This document shows, one piece after another, positions 53,950 to 62,946 of a DNA stretch of 64,000 nucleotides (its first letter is position 1; each line of letters opens with the position of its first letter). A program made the translations under genes and the position numbers. The stretch is from an uncultured Paracoccaceae bacterium (lineage in GTDB: Bacteria > Pseudomonadota > Alphaproteobacteria > Rhodobacterales > Rhodobacteraceae). Location: positions 62,001 to 126,000 of the forward strand of contig CALJZN010000017.1 in the NCBI GenBank assembly GCA_937983405.1, written 5' to 3'. The notes beneath the pieces were generated by a model. The model had not been told where the DNA came from. It did no database searches and worked only from the letters and a program-made list of their open reading frames with translations.

Positions 53950-54825
53950 TTGCAACGCTTCCTCCTCGCGGCCTGCGCCGCCCTGATCGCCGGTCCGGCT
54001 CTGGCCGACATGACCGTGGAAATCCCCTTCGCCGCCGAGATCGCCGGCACCCCCTTTGCCTGCGCCGCCAGCTACCCCGGGCTGGGGGCGGCCGGCACCG
54101 AGGTGGGCGTGCTCGACTTCCGCCTCTTCGTCTCGGCCGTCCGGCTGATCGCCGCCGACGGCAGCCGCGTGCCCGCGGCGCTGGCGCAGGATGGCGCCTG
54201 GCAGGTCGAGGACGTGGCGCTGCTGGACTTCGAGGACGCCAGCGGCTTCTGCGCCAACGGCACGCCGCAGATGAACCGCGTGCTGCGCGGCACCGTGCCC
54301 GAGGGCAGCTATCGCGGGCTTGCCTTCGAGCTGGGCGTGCCCTTCGCGCGCAACCACGGCGATCCGACCGTGGCGCCCCCGCCGCTCAACCTGACGGCGA
54401 TGTTCTGGAACTGGCGCGGCGGCTACACGTTCGCCAAGATCGAGTTCCTGCCCGCGGCGGCGATGACCGCGGCGGGCGCGGCGCAGGCCGAGGGGCCGGG
54501 CCACGGCGGGCCGAAGGGCTGGATGCTGCATCTCGGCTCGACGATGTGCGCCGCCGCGGACGCGACGACCCCGCCCGCCGCGCCCTGCGCCAACCCCAAC
54601 CGCGTGGCGGTGGAGCTGCCCGATTTCGTGCCTTGCGCCTCGGTCGTGGTGATCGACCCGGCCCCGGTGGTGGCGGGGGCGGACCTGACCTTCAACACGC
54701 CCGACACCAGCCTCGGCTGCATGTCGTTCCCCAACGATCCCGACTGCAACACCGTGCTGCCGCGGCTGGGGCTGGCGTTCAACGCCTTCCCGGCCGAGGT
54801 GCAGCGTCTTGTCGCGCTGCGCTGA
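53950..54825 (+). CDS. MbnP-family metallo-mystery pair protein
   Basis: Periplasmic protein of the MbnP family (four-Cys motif 'metallo-mystery pair' protein), 291 residues, always found with an MbnH diheme enzyme. TTG 53950 follows GAGGGAC and opens a signal peptide (LLAACAALIAGPALADM). The mature protein begins VEIPFAAEIAGTPFACAASY. It has paired cysteines (FACAAS, GFCANGT, STMCAAAD, PCASVV, GCMSFPNDPDCNTVLP) and the family core LNLTAMFWNWRGGYTFAKIE. In the studied methanotroph pair, MbnH converts one MbnP tryptophan to kynurenine and the product binds copper; the FWNW tryptophans here are obvious candidates but I cannot say which one. The end PRLGLAFNAFPAEVQRLVAL is family-typical. Confidence 0.87.
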   Translation: MQRFLLAACAALIAGPALADMTVEIPFAAEIAGTPFACAASYPGLGAAGTEVGVLDFRLFVSAVRLIAADGSRVPAALAQDGAWQVEDVALLDFEDASGFCANGTPQMNRVLRGTVPEGSYRGLAFELGVPFARNHGDPTVAPPPLNLTAMFWNWRGGYTFAKIEFLPAAAMTAAGAAQAEGPGHGGPKGWMLHLGSTMCAAADATTPPAAPCANPNRVAVELPDFVPCASVVVIDPAPVVAGADLTFNTPDTSLGCMSFPNDPDCNTVLPRLGLAFNAFPAEVQRLVALR

Positions 54826-54836
54826 GGGCAGCGACC

Positions 54837-56191
<1,355 letters not shown>

Positions 56192-56195
<4 letters not shown>

Positions 56196-56755
56196 AAACC
56201 CATCTTGCGACCGCCGCCCTGGCGCTGGTGATGGCCGCCCCGGCCGCGCCGGCGCATGACATGCCGCTGCCCGGCCCGCGCCCCTTCGAGGAGATGCGCG
56301 GCGGCTGCGCCGATTTCGCCATGGACGTGACGCGCGAGGCCGCGGCCTGGGCCGCGGGGCCGCGGGCCGAGGTGGCGGCCGCGGCCGCGCCCGGGGCGGC
56401 GCCGGTCGTCGCCGCCGCAACGCTGACGCAGGTCGCGCTGCGGCCGCACCCCGAGGTCGCCTTCGCTCCGCCGCCCGAGCAGGACCGCGGCGCGCCCGAC
56501 CGCTTCGCGGGCCATGTCCGCGTGGCCGTGCCGAAGGCCGGGCTGTGGCGCGTCGCCGCCTCGAACGGGCTGTGGTTCGACGCCGTGGCGGACGGGCGCA
56601 TCCTGCCCTCGGCGGCGTTCGAGATGCAGACGCGCTGCGCCGGTCCGTTCAAGGTCGTGGTGTTCGACCTGCCCGCGGGCGAGGTGGCGCTGCAGTTCAA
56701 CGGCAGCCCGACGGCGGCGGTCGCCGTCCTGCTGCTGCCCTGGACGGAGCACTGA
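56192..56755 (+). CDS. Unrecognised exported protein downstream of MbnP/MbnH
   Basis: I do not recognise a family. 187 residues. Signal peptide TAALALVMAAPAAPAHDMPL; an Ala-rich stretch (EAAAWAAGPRAEVAAAAAPG) lies before a compact C-terminal domain with beta-strand character: GLWRVAASNGLWFDAVADGR, AAFEMQTRCAGPFKVVVFDL, PAGEVALQFNGSPTAAVAVL. Two cysteines (GGCADF, TRCAGP) and an early HDM could bind metal. AGGAG precedes ATG 56192, which overlaps the MbnH stop, so it is cotranslated with the MbnP/MbnH pair. A role in handling copper or in supporting the MbnH reaction is suggested only by position. Confidence 0.75.
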
Positions 56756-56760
56756 GGCCG

Positions 56761-56946
56761 ATGCGGCGCCTCGCGCCTGCCCTGGCGCTGGCGGTCGCCC
56801 TGCCGGCGGCGGCCGAGCCGCCGTTCGCCCAACGCCGCGGCCCGCGCGCGATGGCCGACCTCCGCCTCTCGCCCGGCCGCGCCGCCGCTGCCGCGGCGGC
56901 CGGGCCGTCGCCGGATGCACCCTGCGGCAGTGTCACGCGACTGTGA
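56761..56946 (+). CDS. Small open frame with signal-peptide-like start, possibly a truncated gene
   Basis: 61 codons beginning five bases after the previous stop: MRRLAPALALAVALPAAAEP looks like a good signal peptide, but what follows is a short Arg/Ala/Pro-rich tail ending VTRL. It may be the 5' remnant of a further exported protein of this locus whose body has been lost, or a chance frame. Its end overlaps the possible Pho box of the next operon, which speaks against the terminal part being under coding constraint. Confidence 0.35.
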   Translation: MRRLAPALALAVALPAAAEPPFAQRRGPRAMADLRLSPGRAAAAAAAGPSPDAPCGSVTRL

Positions 56947-56947
56947 C
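56930..56947 (+). promoter_or_regulatory. Possible Pho box upstream of the second phn operon
   Basis: GTGTCAC-GCGA-CTGTGAC matches the PhoB consensus (CTGTCAT, four bases, CTGTCAT) at ten of fourteen unit positions with exact spacing. It ends 45 bases before the phnD start. A similar, weaker element precedes the first phn operon at 24700, which raises the likelihood that both are under phosphate control. Confidence 0.4.
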
Positions 56948-56992
56948 CCGGCCGGTCTACATCGGCTGCGAAGCAACCGTCCGGAGGGACAG

Positions 56993-57901
56993 ATGACTCG
57001 CCTGCTGCTCACCACCGCCCTGATCCTGGCGCCCGTCGCGACCCTGGCCCAGTCCTACGAGGAAGAGGACTGGCGGTCCGAATGGAAGCAAATCACCTTC
57101 GGCGTCGGCACCGGCGAGAACGCCCAGTCGGCGGTCGAGCGCTGGTCGCATTTCGGCGCCTACCTGCAGTCCTGCATGGGCATCGAGAAGGTCGAGGTGC
57201 GCGTCGCCTCGGACTACTCGGCGATCATCGAGGCGCAGGCCAACGGCGACGTCCAGCTCAGCTGGACCGGCCCGGCCGGCTATGCCACCGGCTGGGACAT
57301 CTCGGGCGGCGACGTGCAGCCGATCGCGATGGACGTCTCGGTGAACGGCGATCTCGGCTACAAGTGGGTCATCGCGGTCCGGGCCGACAGCCCCTACCAG
57401 ACGCTGGAGGATCTGCGGGGCAAGACGCTGGGCTGGTCCTCGCCGACGTCGGCCTCAGGCTATGTGCTGCCGATGCAGTATTTCCGCGAGCGGGGCATGG
57501 TGGATGCCAACAACGAGCCGGTGTTCTTCGGCGCGCTCGTGCAGACCGGCAGCCACGACAACGGGCTGGTGGCCGTGGTGCAGGGCACCATCGACGCCAC
57601 GACCAACTGGTACTATTCGCCCGCGGCCGGCAACCACACCCGCGCCGCCGGCAACGGCACGATCAAGCTCGAGGACATCCGCTTCATCTTCGAATCGGCC
57701 TTGGTTCCCAACGCCCCCTTCGTTGCGACCAAGAGCCTGCCCGAGCCGATGAAGGCCAAGATGCAGGCCTGCATCATCAACATGCAGTGGGCCGACCCGG
57801 CCGCCTTCGAGAAGGTCGCGCGCAACGTCTTCGGCGGCTTCGGCGCCACAACGCACGAGGACTACATTCCCTTCATCAAGATCCGCATGGCGACCAAGTG
57901 A
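56993..57901 (+). CDS. phnD: PhnD-family phosphonate/oxyanion binding protein of second phn operon
   Basis: Periplasmic receptor, 302 residues. Signal peptide LLLTTALILAPVATLAQSYE. The mature part reads KQITFGVGTGENAQSAVERW, then VEVRVASDYSAIIEAQANGD and VQLSWTGPAGYATGW. The lobe-two region [33 protein letters not shown] is clearly PhnD-like. It differs much from the PhnD at 25583 in ligand-contact residues (SWTGPAG against GWHGPGS; SPTSASG against PNSTSG), so it probably binds a different ligand. GGAGGGAC lies before ATG 56993. Here phnD is the first gene, and the ATPase follows after two bases. Confidence 0.9.
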   Translation: MTRLLLTTALILAPVATLAQSYEEEDWRSEWKQITFGVGTGENAQSAVERWSHFGAYLQSCMGIEKVEVRVASDYSAIIEAQANGDVQLSWTGPAGYATGWDISGGDVQPIAMDVSVNGDLGYKWVIAVRADSPYQTLEDLRGKTLGWSSPTSASGYVLPMQYFRERGMVDANNEPVFFGALVQTGSHDNGLVAVVQGTIDATTNWYYSPAAGNHTRAAGNGTIKLEDIRFIFESALVPNAPFVATKSLPEPMKAKMQACIINMQWADPAAFEKVARNVFGGFGATTHEDYIPFIKIRMATK

Positions 57902-57903
57902 CC

Positions 57904-58692
57904 ATGGCCGACCCGGCCCCCTCCGGCACGTTCCTGCGGCTGGAGGGGATCACCAAGACCTACGGCGCGGCGCGCGCGCTCGACGGCGTCACGCTCGAGG
58001 TCGCCCGGGGCGAGATGACCGCCGTGATCGGGCGGTCGGGGGCGGGGAAGTCGACGCTCCTGACCGTCATCAACCGGCTGATCGACCCCGACGCCGGCCG
58101 CATGACCTGCGAGGGGCGCGATATCCTGGCGCTGCGCGGCCGGGCGCTGCGCGACTGGCGGCGGCGCTGCGCGATGGTGTTCCAGCGCTTCAACCTGGTC
58201 TCGCGGCTGCCGGTGCTGACCAACGTGATGACCGGGCGGCTGGCCATGCGGCCGCTGATCCCGTCGCTGCTCGGTCTTTTCACCGACGAGGACCGTGCCG
58301 CGGCGATCGAGGCGCTGGTGGCGCTCGACATGGGGCCGCACGCGCTCAAGCGCGCGGACGAGCTGTCGGGCGGCCAGCAGCAGCGCGTCGCCATCGCCCG
58401 GGCGCTGGTGCAGGAGCCGCAGATCGTGCTGGCCGACGAACCGGTGGCCAGCCTCGATCCGCGCAACGCCGAGGCGGTGATGGAGGCGCTGGCGCGCATC
58501 AACCGCGACCGCGGCATCACCGTGCTGATCAACCTGCATTCGGTGGCGCTGGCGCGCGCCTACTGCCGGCGCAGCGTGGCGATGTCGGCCGGGCGGATCG
58601 TCTACGACGGGCCGACCGAAGGGCTGACGCCGCCGGTGCTCGAGCGCATCTACGGCACCGCCGACCTCGACGCGATCGAGGACGCCGCGTGA
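57904..58692 (+). CDS. phnC: PhnC-type ABC transporter ATP-binding protein of second phn operon
   Basis: ATPase subunit, 262 residues. Walker [22 protein letters not shown]-loop MVFQRFNLVSRLPVLTNVMT, signature [20 protein letters not shown], Walker [21 protein letters not shown], and LHSVALARAYCRR with the switch histidine. It resembles the PhnC at 24777 throughout, yet with enough differences to be an old paralogue rather than a recent duplicate. Two bases after phnD, and overlapping the first permease gene by four bases (GTGA). Confidence 0.92.
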   Translation: MADPAPSGTFLRLEGITKTYGAARALDGVTLEVARGEMTAVIGRSGAGKSTLLTVINRLIDPDAGRMTCEGRDILALRGRALRDWRRRCAMVFQRFNLVSRLPVLTNVMTGRLAMRPLIPSLLGLFTDEDRAAAIEALVALDMGPHALKRADELSGGQQQRVAIARALVQEPQIVLADEPVASLDPRNAEAVMEALARINRDRGITVLINLHSVALARAYCRRSVAMSAGRIVYDGPTEGLTPPVLERIYGTADLDAIEDAA

Positions 58693-59555
58693 CCAGCGTC
58701 GAGCAGGTGCAGGCCGCCTGGGCTGCGCAGCGTCGCGTCCGGCTCGGCCAGACCGCGCTGATCGCGGTGGCGCTGGTCGTTGCCGTCCTGATCTCGGCCG
58801 ATCTGGGCGAGGTCGATCTGGTCCGGCTGTGGGAGCGCTCGGACCGCCTCGGCAACTATTTCGGCCGCATGGTCCCGCGCCTCGCCTGGGAGACGCTGGC
58901 CGAGGACCTGGCCCGGTGGTATCGGCGCGGCGACCGCTGGCTGCGCGAGCTGGGCGTGACGATCCTGATCGCGATCTATGCGACGCTGTTCGGCATGGTG
59001 CTGGCGGTGCTCGGGGCCTTCGTCGCCGCGCGCCCGCTGGCCCCGGCTGCCTGGGCCTGCTGGGCGATGCGCCGAACCTTCGAGTTCGCGCGCACGGTGC
59101 CGGAACTGGTGTTCGCGGTGCTCTTCGTCTTCTCCTTCGGCATCGGGCCGCTGGCCGGGGTGCTGGCGATCGCGCTGCACAGCATGGGGGCGCTGGGCAA
59201 GCTGTTCTCCGAGGTGGCCGAGAACGCCGACCCCGAACCCATCCGCGGCGTGCGCGCCACCGGCGCCTCCTGGCCGCAGGTGATGCGCTACGGCGCGCTG
59301 CCGCAGGTGGCGCCCGCCTTCCTGTCCTACGGCCTGCTGCGCTTCGAGATCAACGTGCGCGCGGCCTCGGTGCTGGGGTTCGTGGGCGCGGGCGGGATCG
59401 GGCAGGAGCTCTACACGGCGATCAAGAGCTTCGCCTACACCGACATCTCGGCGATCGCGCTGATGCTGATCGTCTCGGTCACGGTGATCGACGTCGTCTC
59501 GGAACGCCTGCGCCACCGCCTGATCGGGGCGGCCAGCCTGCGGGCGGCGGCATGA
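58689..59555 (+). CDS. phnE: PhnE-type permease subunit 1 of second phn operon
   Basis: Inner-membrane permease, 288 residues, GTG start inside the phnC stop. First helix TALIAVALVVAVLISADLGE; then WYRRGDRWLRELGVTILIAI, FEFARTVPELVFAVLFVFSF and VGAGGIGQELYTAIKSFAYT. The coupling loop lies around ENADPEPIRGVRATGASWPQ. These elements correspond one-to-one to the first PhnE at 26534. Overlaps the second permease gene by four bases (ATGA). Confidence 0.92.
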   Translation: MTSVEQVQAAWAAQRRVRLGQTALIAVALVVAVLISADLGEVDLVRLWERSDRLGNYFGRMVPRLAWETLAEDLARWYRRGDRWLRELGVTILIAIYATLFGMVLAVLGAFVAARPLAPAAWACWAMRRTFEFARTVPELVFAVLFVFSFGIGPLAGVLAIALHSMGALGKLFSEVAENADPEPIRGVRATGASWPQVMRYGALPQVAPAFLSYGLLRFEINVRAASVLGFVGAGGIGQELYTAIKSFAYTDISAIALMLIVSVTVIDVVSERLRHRLIGAASLRAAA

Positions 59556-60367
59556 CCCGGATCGAGGCTGCCCGCGCCGCCTGCCCCGAGGCCTTTCCGG
59601 GCCGCGGCTGGCGCTGGTATGCGCGCATCGCCGGGGGCGTGGTGCTGGCGGTGATGTTCCTCTGGGGGCTCTCCGTGCTGGGGTTCAGCCTCGACCGGCT
59701 GTCGCGCGGGCTTGCGCGGCTGGGCGGCGTGGCCATGATGATGATGCCGCCAAGCAGCGGCGGCCTGGCCTGGACCTACGTCAGGGGCATTGCCGAGACG
59801 GTGGCCATGGCCTTCATCGGGACGCTGGTCGCCTCGATCCTGGCCGTGCCGCTGGGGTTCGTGGGCGCCAAGAACACGATGCCGCTCGGCCCGCTGCGGT
59901 TTCTGACCCGACGCGGCTTCGATGTGGTGCGGGGCCTCGACAGCCTGATCTGGGCGATCGTCTTCGTTTCGGTCATCGGCCTCGGTCCCTTCGCGGGGAT
60001 CCTCGCGATCGCCGTCAACGACACCGGGGTCCTGGCCAAGCTCTATGCCGAGGCCATCGAGAATGCCGATGCCGACCAGAGCCGGGGCATCCGCGCGACC
60101 GGGGCGGGGCGGTTGCAGGTGATGCGCTTCTCGATCCTGCCGCAGGTGATGCCGGTGTTCCTGTCGAACACCCTCTACTTCTTCGAATCCAACGTGCGCT
60201 CGGCAACGATCCTGGGGGTCGTCGGCGCCGGCGGCATCGGGTTTTACCTGATGGACCGGATCCAGATCAACGCCTGGCCGCAGGTCGCCTTCATCATCCT
60301 TCTGATCCTCGTCACGGTCGGCGTCATCGACGCGATCAGCTACCGCATCCGGCGACGGCTGATCTGA
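59552..60367 (+). CDS. phnE: PhnE-type permease subunit 2 of second phn operon
   Basis: Second permease, 271 residues. First helix IAGGVVLAVMFLWGLSVLGF, then MMMPPSSGGLAWTYVRGIAE, FVGAKNTMPLGPLRFLTRRG, RGLDSLIWAIVFVSVIGLGP and VVGAGGIGFYLMDRIQINAW. It pairs with the preceding permease. The operon ends here; the following 269 bases (60368-60636) are extremely GC-rich and show no gene, only the upstream region of the sensor operon with GGGAGGATCGG before its TTG start. No phosphonate-degrading gene accompanies this transporter in the window. Confidence 0.92.
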   Translation: MTRIEAARAACPEAFPGRGWRWYARIAGGVVLAVMFLWGLSVLGFSLDRLSRGLARLGGVAMMMMPPSSGGLAWTYVRGIAETVAMAFIGTLVASILAVPLGFVGAKNTMPLGPLRFLTRRGFDVVRGLDSLIWAIVFVSVIGLGPFAGILAIAVNDTGVLAKLYAEAIENADADQSRGIRATGAGRLQVMRFSILPQVMPVFLSNTLYFFESNVRSATILGVVGAGGIGFYLMDRIQINAWPQVAFIILLILVTVGVIDAISYRIRRRLI

Positions 60368-60636
60368 CCGTGCCGGCCGACGCTGCGGGGTGACGGCCGC
60401 CGTCGCCACCCCTTCCCCCCCCCTCCGCCCCCAGTCCGGGGGGCCGACGCAGGCAGGGCCGGCCGCAGCGGGGCCGGTGCGGCCCGCGGCACCGTCGCCG
60501 CCGCGACCGGCACGCGGCCGAAATCCGGCCTCGCGGCGCGGGGCGTGGGCGGGTATTTTGCGCCGACGCCCTCCGGGCCGCGCGCTGCCGCGCGCGCCCG
60601 CAAAGCCGGGCGTCGGCGACGGTCAGGGAGGATCGG

Positions 60637-61506
60637 TTGGAACGGTGGATCAGGGTCTCGCGCCGGTGGGTGCTGGCCGCAGCGGCAGGGCTTGCGGCCG
60701 CGTCCCGCGCGCCGCGCGCCGACACCCGCCGGGCGCTCCGCTTCGGCCTGACGCCGGTGTTTCTGGACAACGACTGGCAGCTTCTCGACCGCCTGGGCCA
60801 GCATTTCCGCGAGGCGACCGGCCGGGATGTCGAGTATTTCCAGCGCCGGACCTACAAGGAGGTCGTGGCCCTGCTGCTGCTGGGCGAGATCGATGCGGCC
60901 TGGCTGTGCGGCTATCCCCTGCTTCAGCATCCGGGGCGCCTCGAGGCGGTGGCGATCCCGGTCTGGCGGGGGCAACCCCTGTATCGCGCCTACCTGATCG
61001 TGCCGCACGACCGCGCAGCGTCCGAGTTCGCCGATCTGCGCGGCGACATCCACGCCTACTCGGATCCCGATTCGAACTCGGGCCATCTGGTCACGGTGGC
61101 GCGGCTGCTCGAGCTTGGGGTGCGGCCCGAGCAGTTCTTCGCCCGGAGCTTCTTCACCTTCGGGCACCGCAATGTCGTGCGCGCGGTGGCGCGCCGGCTG
61201 GCGCAGAGCGGCAGCGTCGATGGCTATGTCTACGATGTGCTTTCGGTCACCGAGCCCGATCTGGTGGCGCGCACGCGGGTTCTGTGGCGGTCCGGCTGGC
61301 ATGGGTTTCCCCCCGTCGTGGCCACCGCCGAAGCCGCGGGCACCGCCGCCGTCGAGGCCATCGTCGCGGCGCTGTCCGGCATTTCCGCGACGGCAGCGGG
61401 GCGCGACGTGCTGGCGATGCTCCAGCTCGACGGCTTCGCCGCGCCCGCGCCCGGCAGTTTCGACAGCATCGCGGCGCTGATGCGCCTCGTTGCCGAAAGA
61501 GGATAG
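60637..61506 (+). CDS. PhnD-like periplasmic binding protein, likely sensor component
   Basis: Exported solute-binding protein of the PhnD-like (phosphate/phosphonate-binding, TtrS/AioX-type) family, 289 residues. TTG 60637 follows GGGAGGAT; the leader RVSRRWVLAAAAGLAAASRA has a twin arginine. Mature motifs: LRFGLTPVFLDNDWQLLDRL, VEYFQRRTYKEVVALLLLGE, IDAAWLCGYPLLQ, and AYSDPDSNSGHLVTVARLLE (second-lobe ligand region). No transporter permease follows; instead the histidine kinase starts four bases later. In AioX-AioS-AioR and within TtrS, such domains bind an oxyanion (arsenite, tetrathionate) and signal to the kinase, so this is probably the ligand receptor of the system. Confidence 0.85.
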   Translation: MERWIRVSRRWVLAAAAGLAAASRAPRADTRRALRFGLTPVFLDNDWQLLDRLGQHFREATGRDVEYFQRRTYKEVVALLLLGEIDAAWLCGYPLLQHPGRLEAVAIPVWRGQPLYRAYLIVPHDRAASEFADLRGDIHAYSDPDSNSGHLVTVARLLELGVRPEQFFARSFFTFGHRNVVRAVARRLAQSGSVDGYVYDVLSVTEPDLVARTRVLWRSGWHGFPPVVATAEAAGTAAVEAIVAALSGISATAAGRDVLAMLQLDGFAAPAPGSFDSIAALMRLVAERG

Positions 61507-61509
61507 CGC

Positions 61510-62946
61510 GTGCGGCTTCTCGTTCCCCTGCCGCTCAGCCTGCGGGTGCCGATGATCGTGGCGGCCCTGATGGTCCTGATGGGCATTGTCGCCTCGCAGC
61601 TTGTGCTCGCGGCGCTGAACCGCAGCCAGGTCCGGCAACTGACCGACCTCGCCGAAATCGAGTTCAGCGCCCTGACGACCGCGCTTGGCCCCTACGTCCA
61701 GCGCGACGACATCTGGGAGATGTTCGACATCCTCGACCGTGCGACCCTGCGCGTCGGCGGTTTCCGTCCGATCATGGCAACGCTGATCGATGCCCGCGGG
61801 CGCGTGATCGTCTCGTCCCAGCCCGAGGTCCACCCGATCGGCACGGACGGGGTTGACCTGATCGCCCGGGCGATCCTGCTCGACGATATCCGCTACGACA
61901 CCGCCAGCGACCGGATCTCGCTGCGCAACACGGTGGTCTGGCAGGGGCGGCCGGTCGGCCAGCTCGTGATCGATTTCGACGTGCGCGAGTTCGCTGCCGA
62001 GCGGCGGCGCACCGGGTGGACCCTGCTTCTGGGCAACGCGGCCGCGATCCTCGTGCTTTCGGTCGCGGGCTATGCGCTGATGCGGCGCGTCCTGGCCCCG
62101 ATCCGGCGCCTGACCCGCGAGATGGCGCAGCCGGGCGGCGCGCCGCAGCCGATCCCCGAGGCGATGGTGCCCGCCCGCGATCCCGAACTGGCGCAGCTCT
62201 TCCACACCTACAACAGCCTGATCCGCGCGGTGCAGGCGCGCACCTCGGCCGAGCGCCGGCTGGCCGAGCGCGAGCGCTATGTCAGCCTCGGTCGGCTTGC
62301 CGGCGGTCTGGCGCATGAGATCAACAATCCGCTCGGCGGGCTTCTGAACACGGTGGACACGATCCGGACCTACGCGGACCGGCCCGATGTTGTCCGCCAG
62401 GGCGTCGAGCTTCTCGACCGCGGGCTGAAGCATCTGCGGGATGTCTCGCGCACGACGCTGGATTTGCACCGCGGCACCGACGGCCGGGGTCCGGGCGAGC
62501 AGGGGCTGAGCCGGCAGGACTTCGACGACCTGCATCTGCTGATCCGGCCCGAGACCGACCGCAAGGCGCAGACGCTCGATTGGCAGGTCGCGTCCGACCT
62601 GTCGGGCTGCGACCGGCTTCCGGCCGGCCCGGTGCGGCAGATCGTGCTGAACCTGCTGTTGAATGCCGCCGCCATCTCGGGCCCCTGCGGCGATCTCGGG
62701 GTGCGGGTCGTCCGGGATCGGGGCATGCTGTCGCTGTCGGTGTGGGATTCGGGTCCGGGTTTCCCCGACGCGATGAAGCCGAGGCTCCTGTCGGATGATC
62801 CGGTCGAGCCGGGCGAGGGGCTTGGGTTGCGGCTGGTGCGGGATCTGGTCAAGTCGCTGGGCGGGTCCATCGAACTGGGCCTGTCGCCCGAGGGGCGCAA
62901 CGAGGTGCGGGTGAGCTTGCCGGTGGACGAGGACCGACGTGCTTGA
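61510..62946 (+). CDS. Membrane sensor histidine kinase paired with PhnD-like receptor
   Basis: Two-component kinase, 478 residues. A first helix (VPMIVAALMVLMGIVASQLV) and a second (LLLGNAAAILVLSVAGYALM, about 175-195) enclose a periplasmic domain of about 140 residues. A HAMP-like linker follows (RRVLAPIRRLTREMAQPGG). The phosphoacceptor is His269 in LAGGLAHEINNPLGGLLNTV. The ATPase domain has VLNLLLNAAAISG (N box), VWDSGPGFPDAM (G1) and EGLGLRLVRDLVKSLGGSIE (G2). The HxEINNPL form is that of NtrB/AtoS-like kinases that partner NtrC-type regulators, as found next. GTG start 61510; it overlaps the regulator gene by eight bases. Confidence 0.92.
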   Translation: MRLLVPLPLSLRVPMIVAALMVLMGIVASQLVLAALNRSQVRQLTDLAEIEFSALTTALGPYVQRDDIWEMFDILDRATLRVGGFRPIMATLIDARGRVIVSSQPEVHPIGTDGVDLIARAILLDDIRYDTASDRISLRNTVVWQGRPVGQLVIDFDVREFAAERRRTGWTLLLGNAAAILVLSVAGYALMRRVLAPIRRLTREMAQPGGAPQPIPEAMVPARDPELAQLFHTYNSLIRAVQARTSAERRLAERERYVSLGRLAGGLAHEINNPLGGLLNTVDTIRTYADRPDVVRQGVELLDRGLKHLRDVSRTTLDLHRGTDGRGPGEQGLSRQDFDDLHLLIRPETDRKAQTLDWQVASDLSGCDRLPAGPVRQIVLNLLLNAAAISGPCGDLGVRVVRDRGMLSLSVWDSGPGFPDAMKPRLLSDDPVEPGEGLGLRLVRDLVKSLGGSIELGLSPEGRNEVRVSLPVDEDRRA

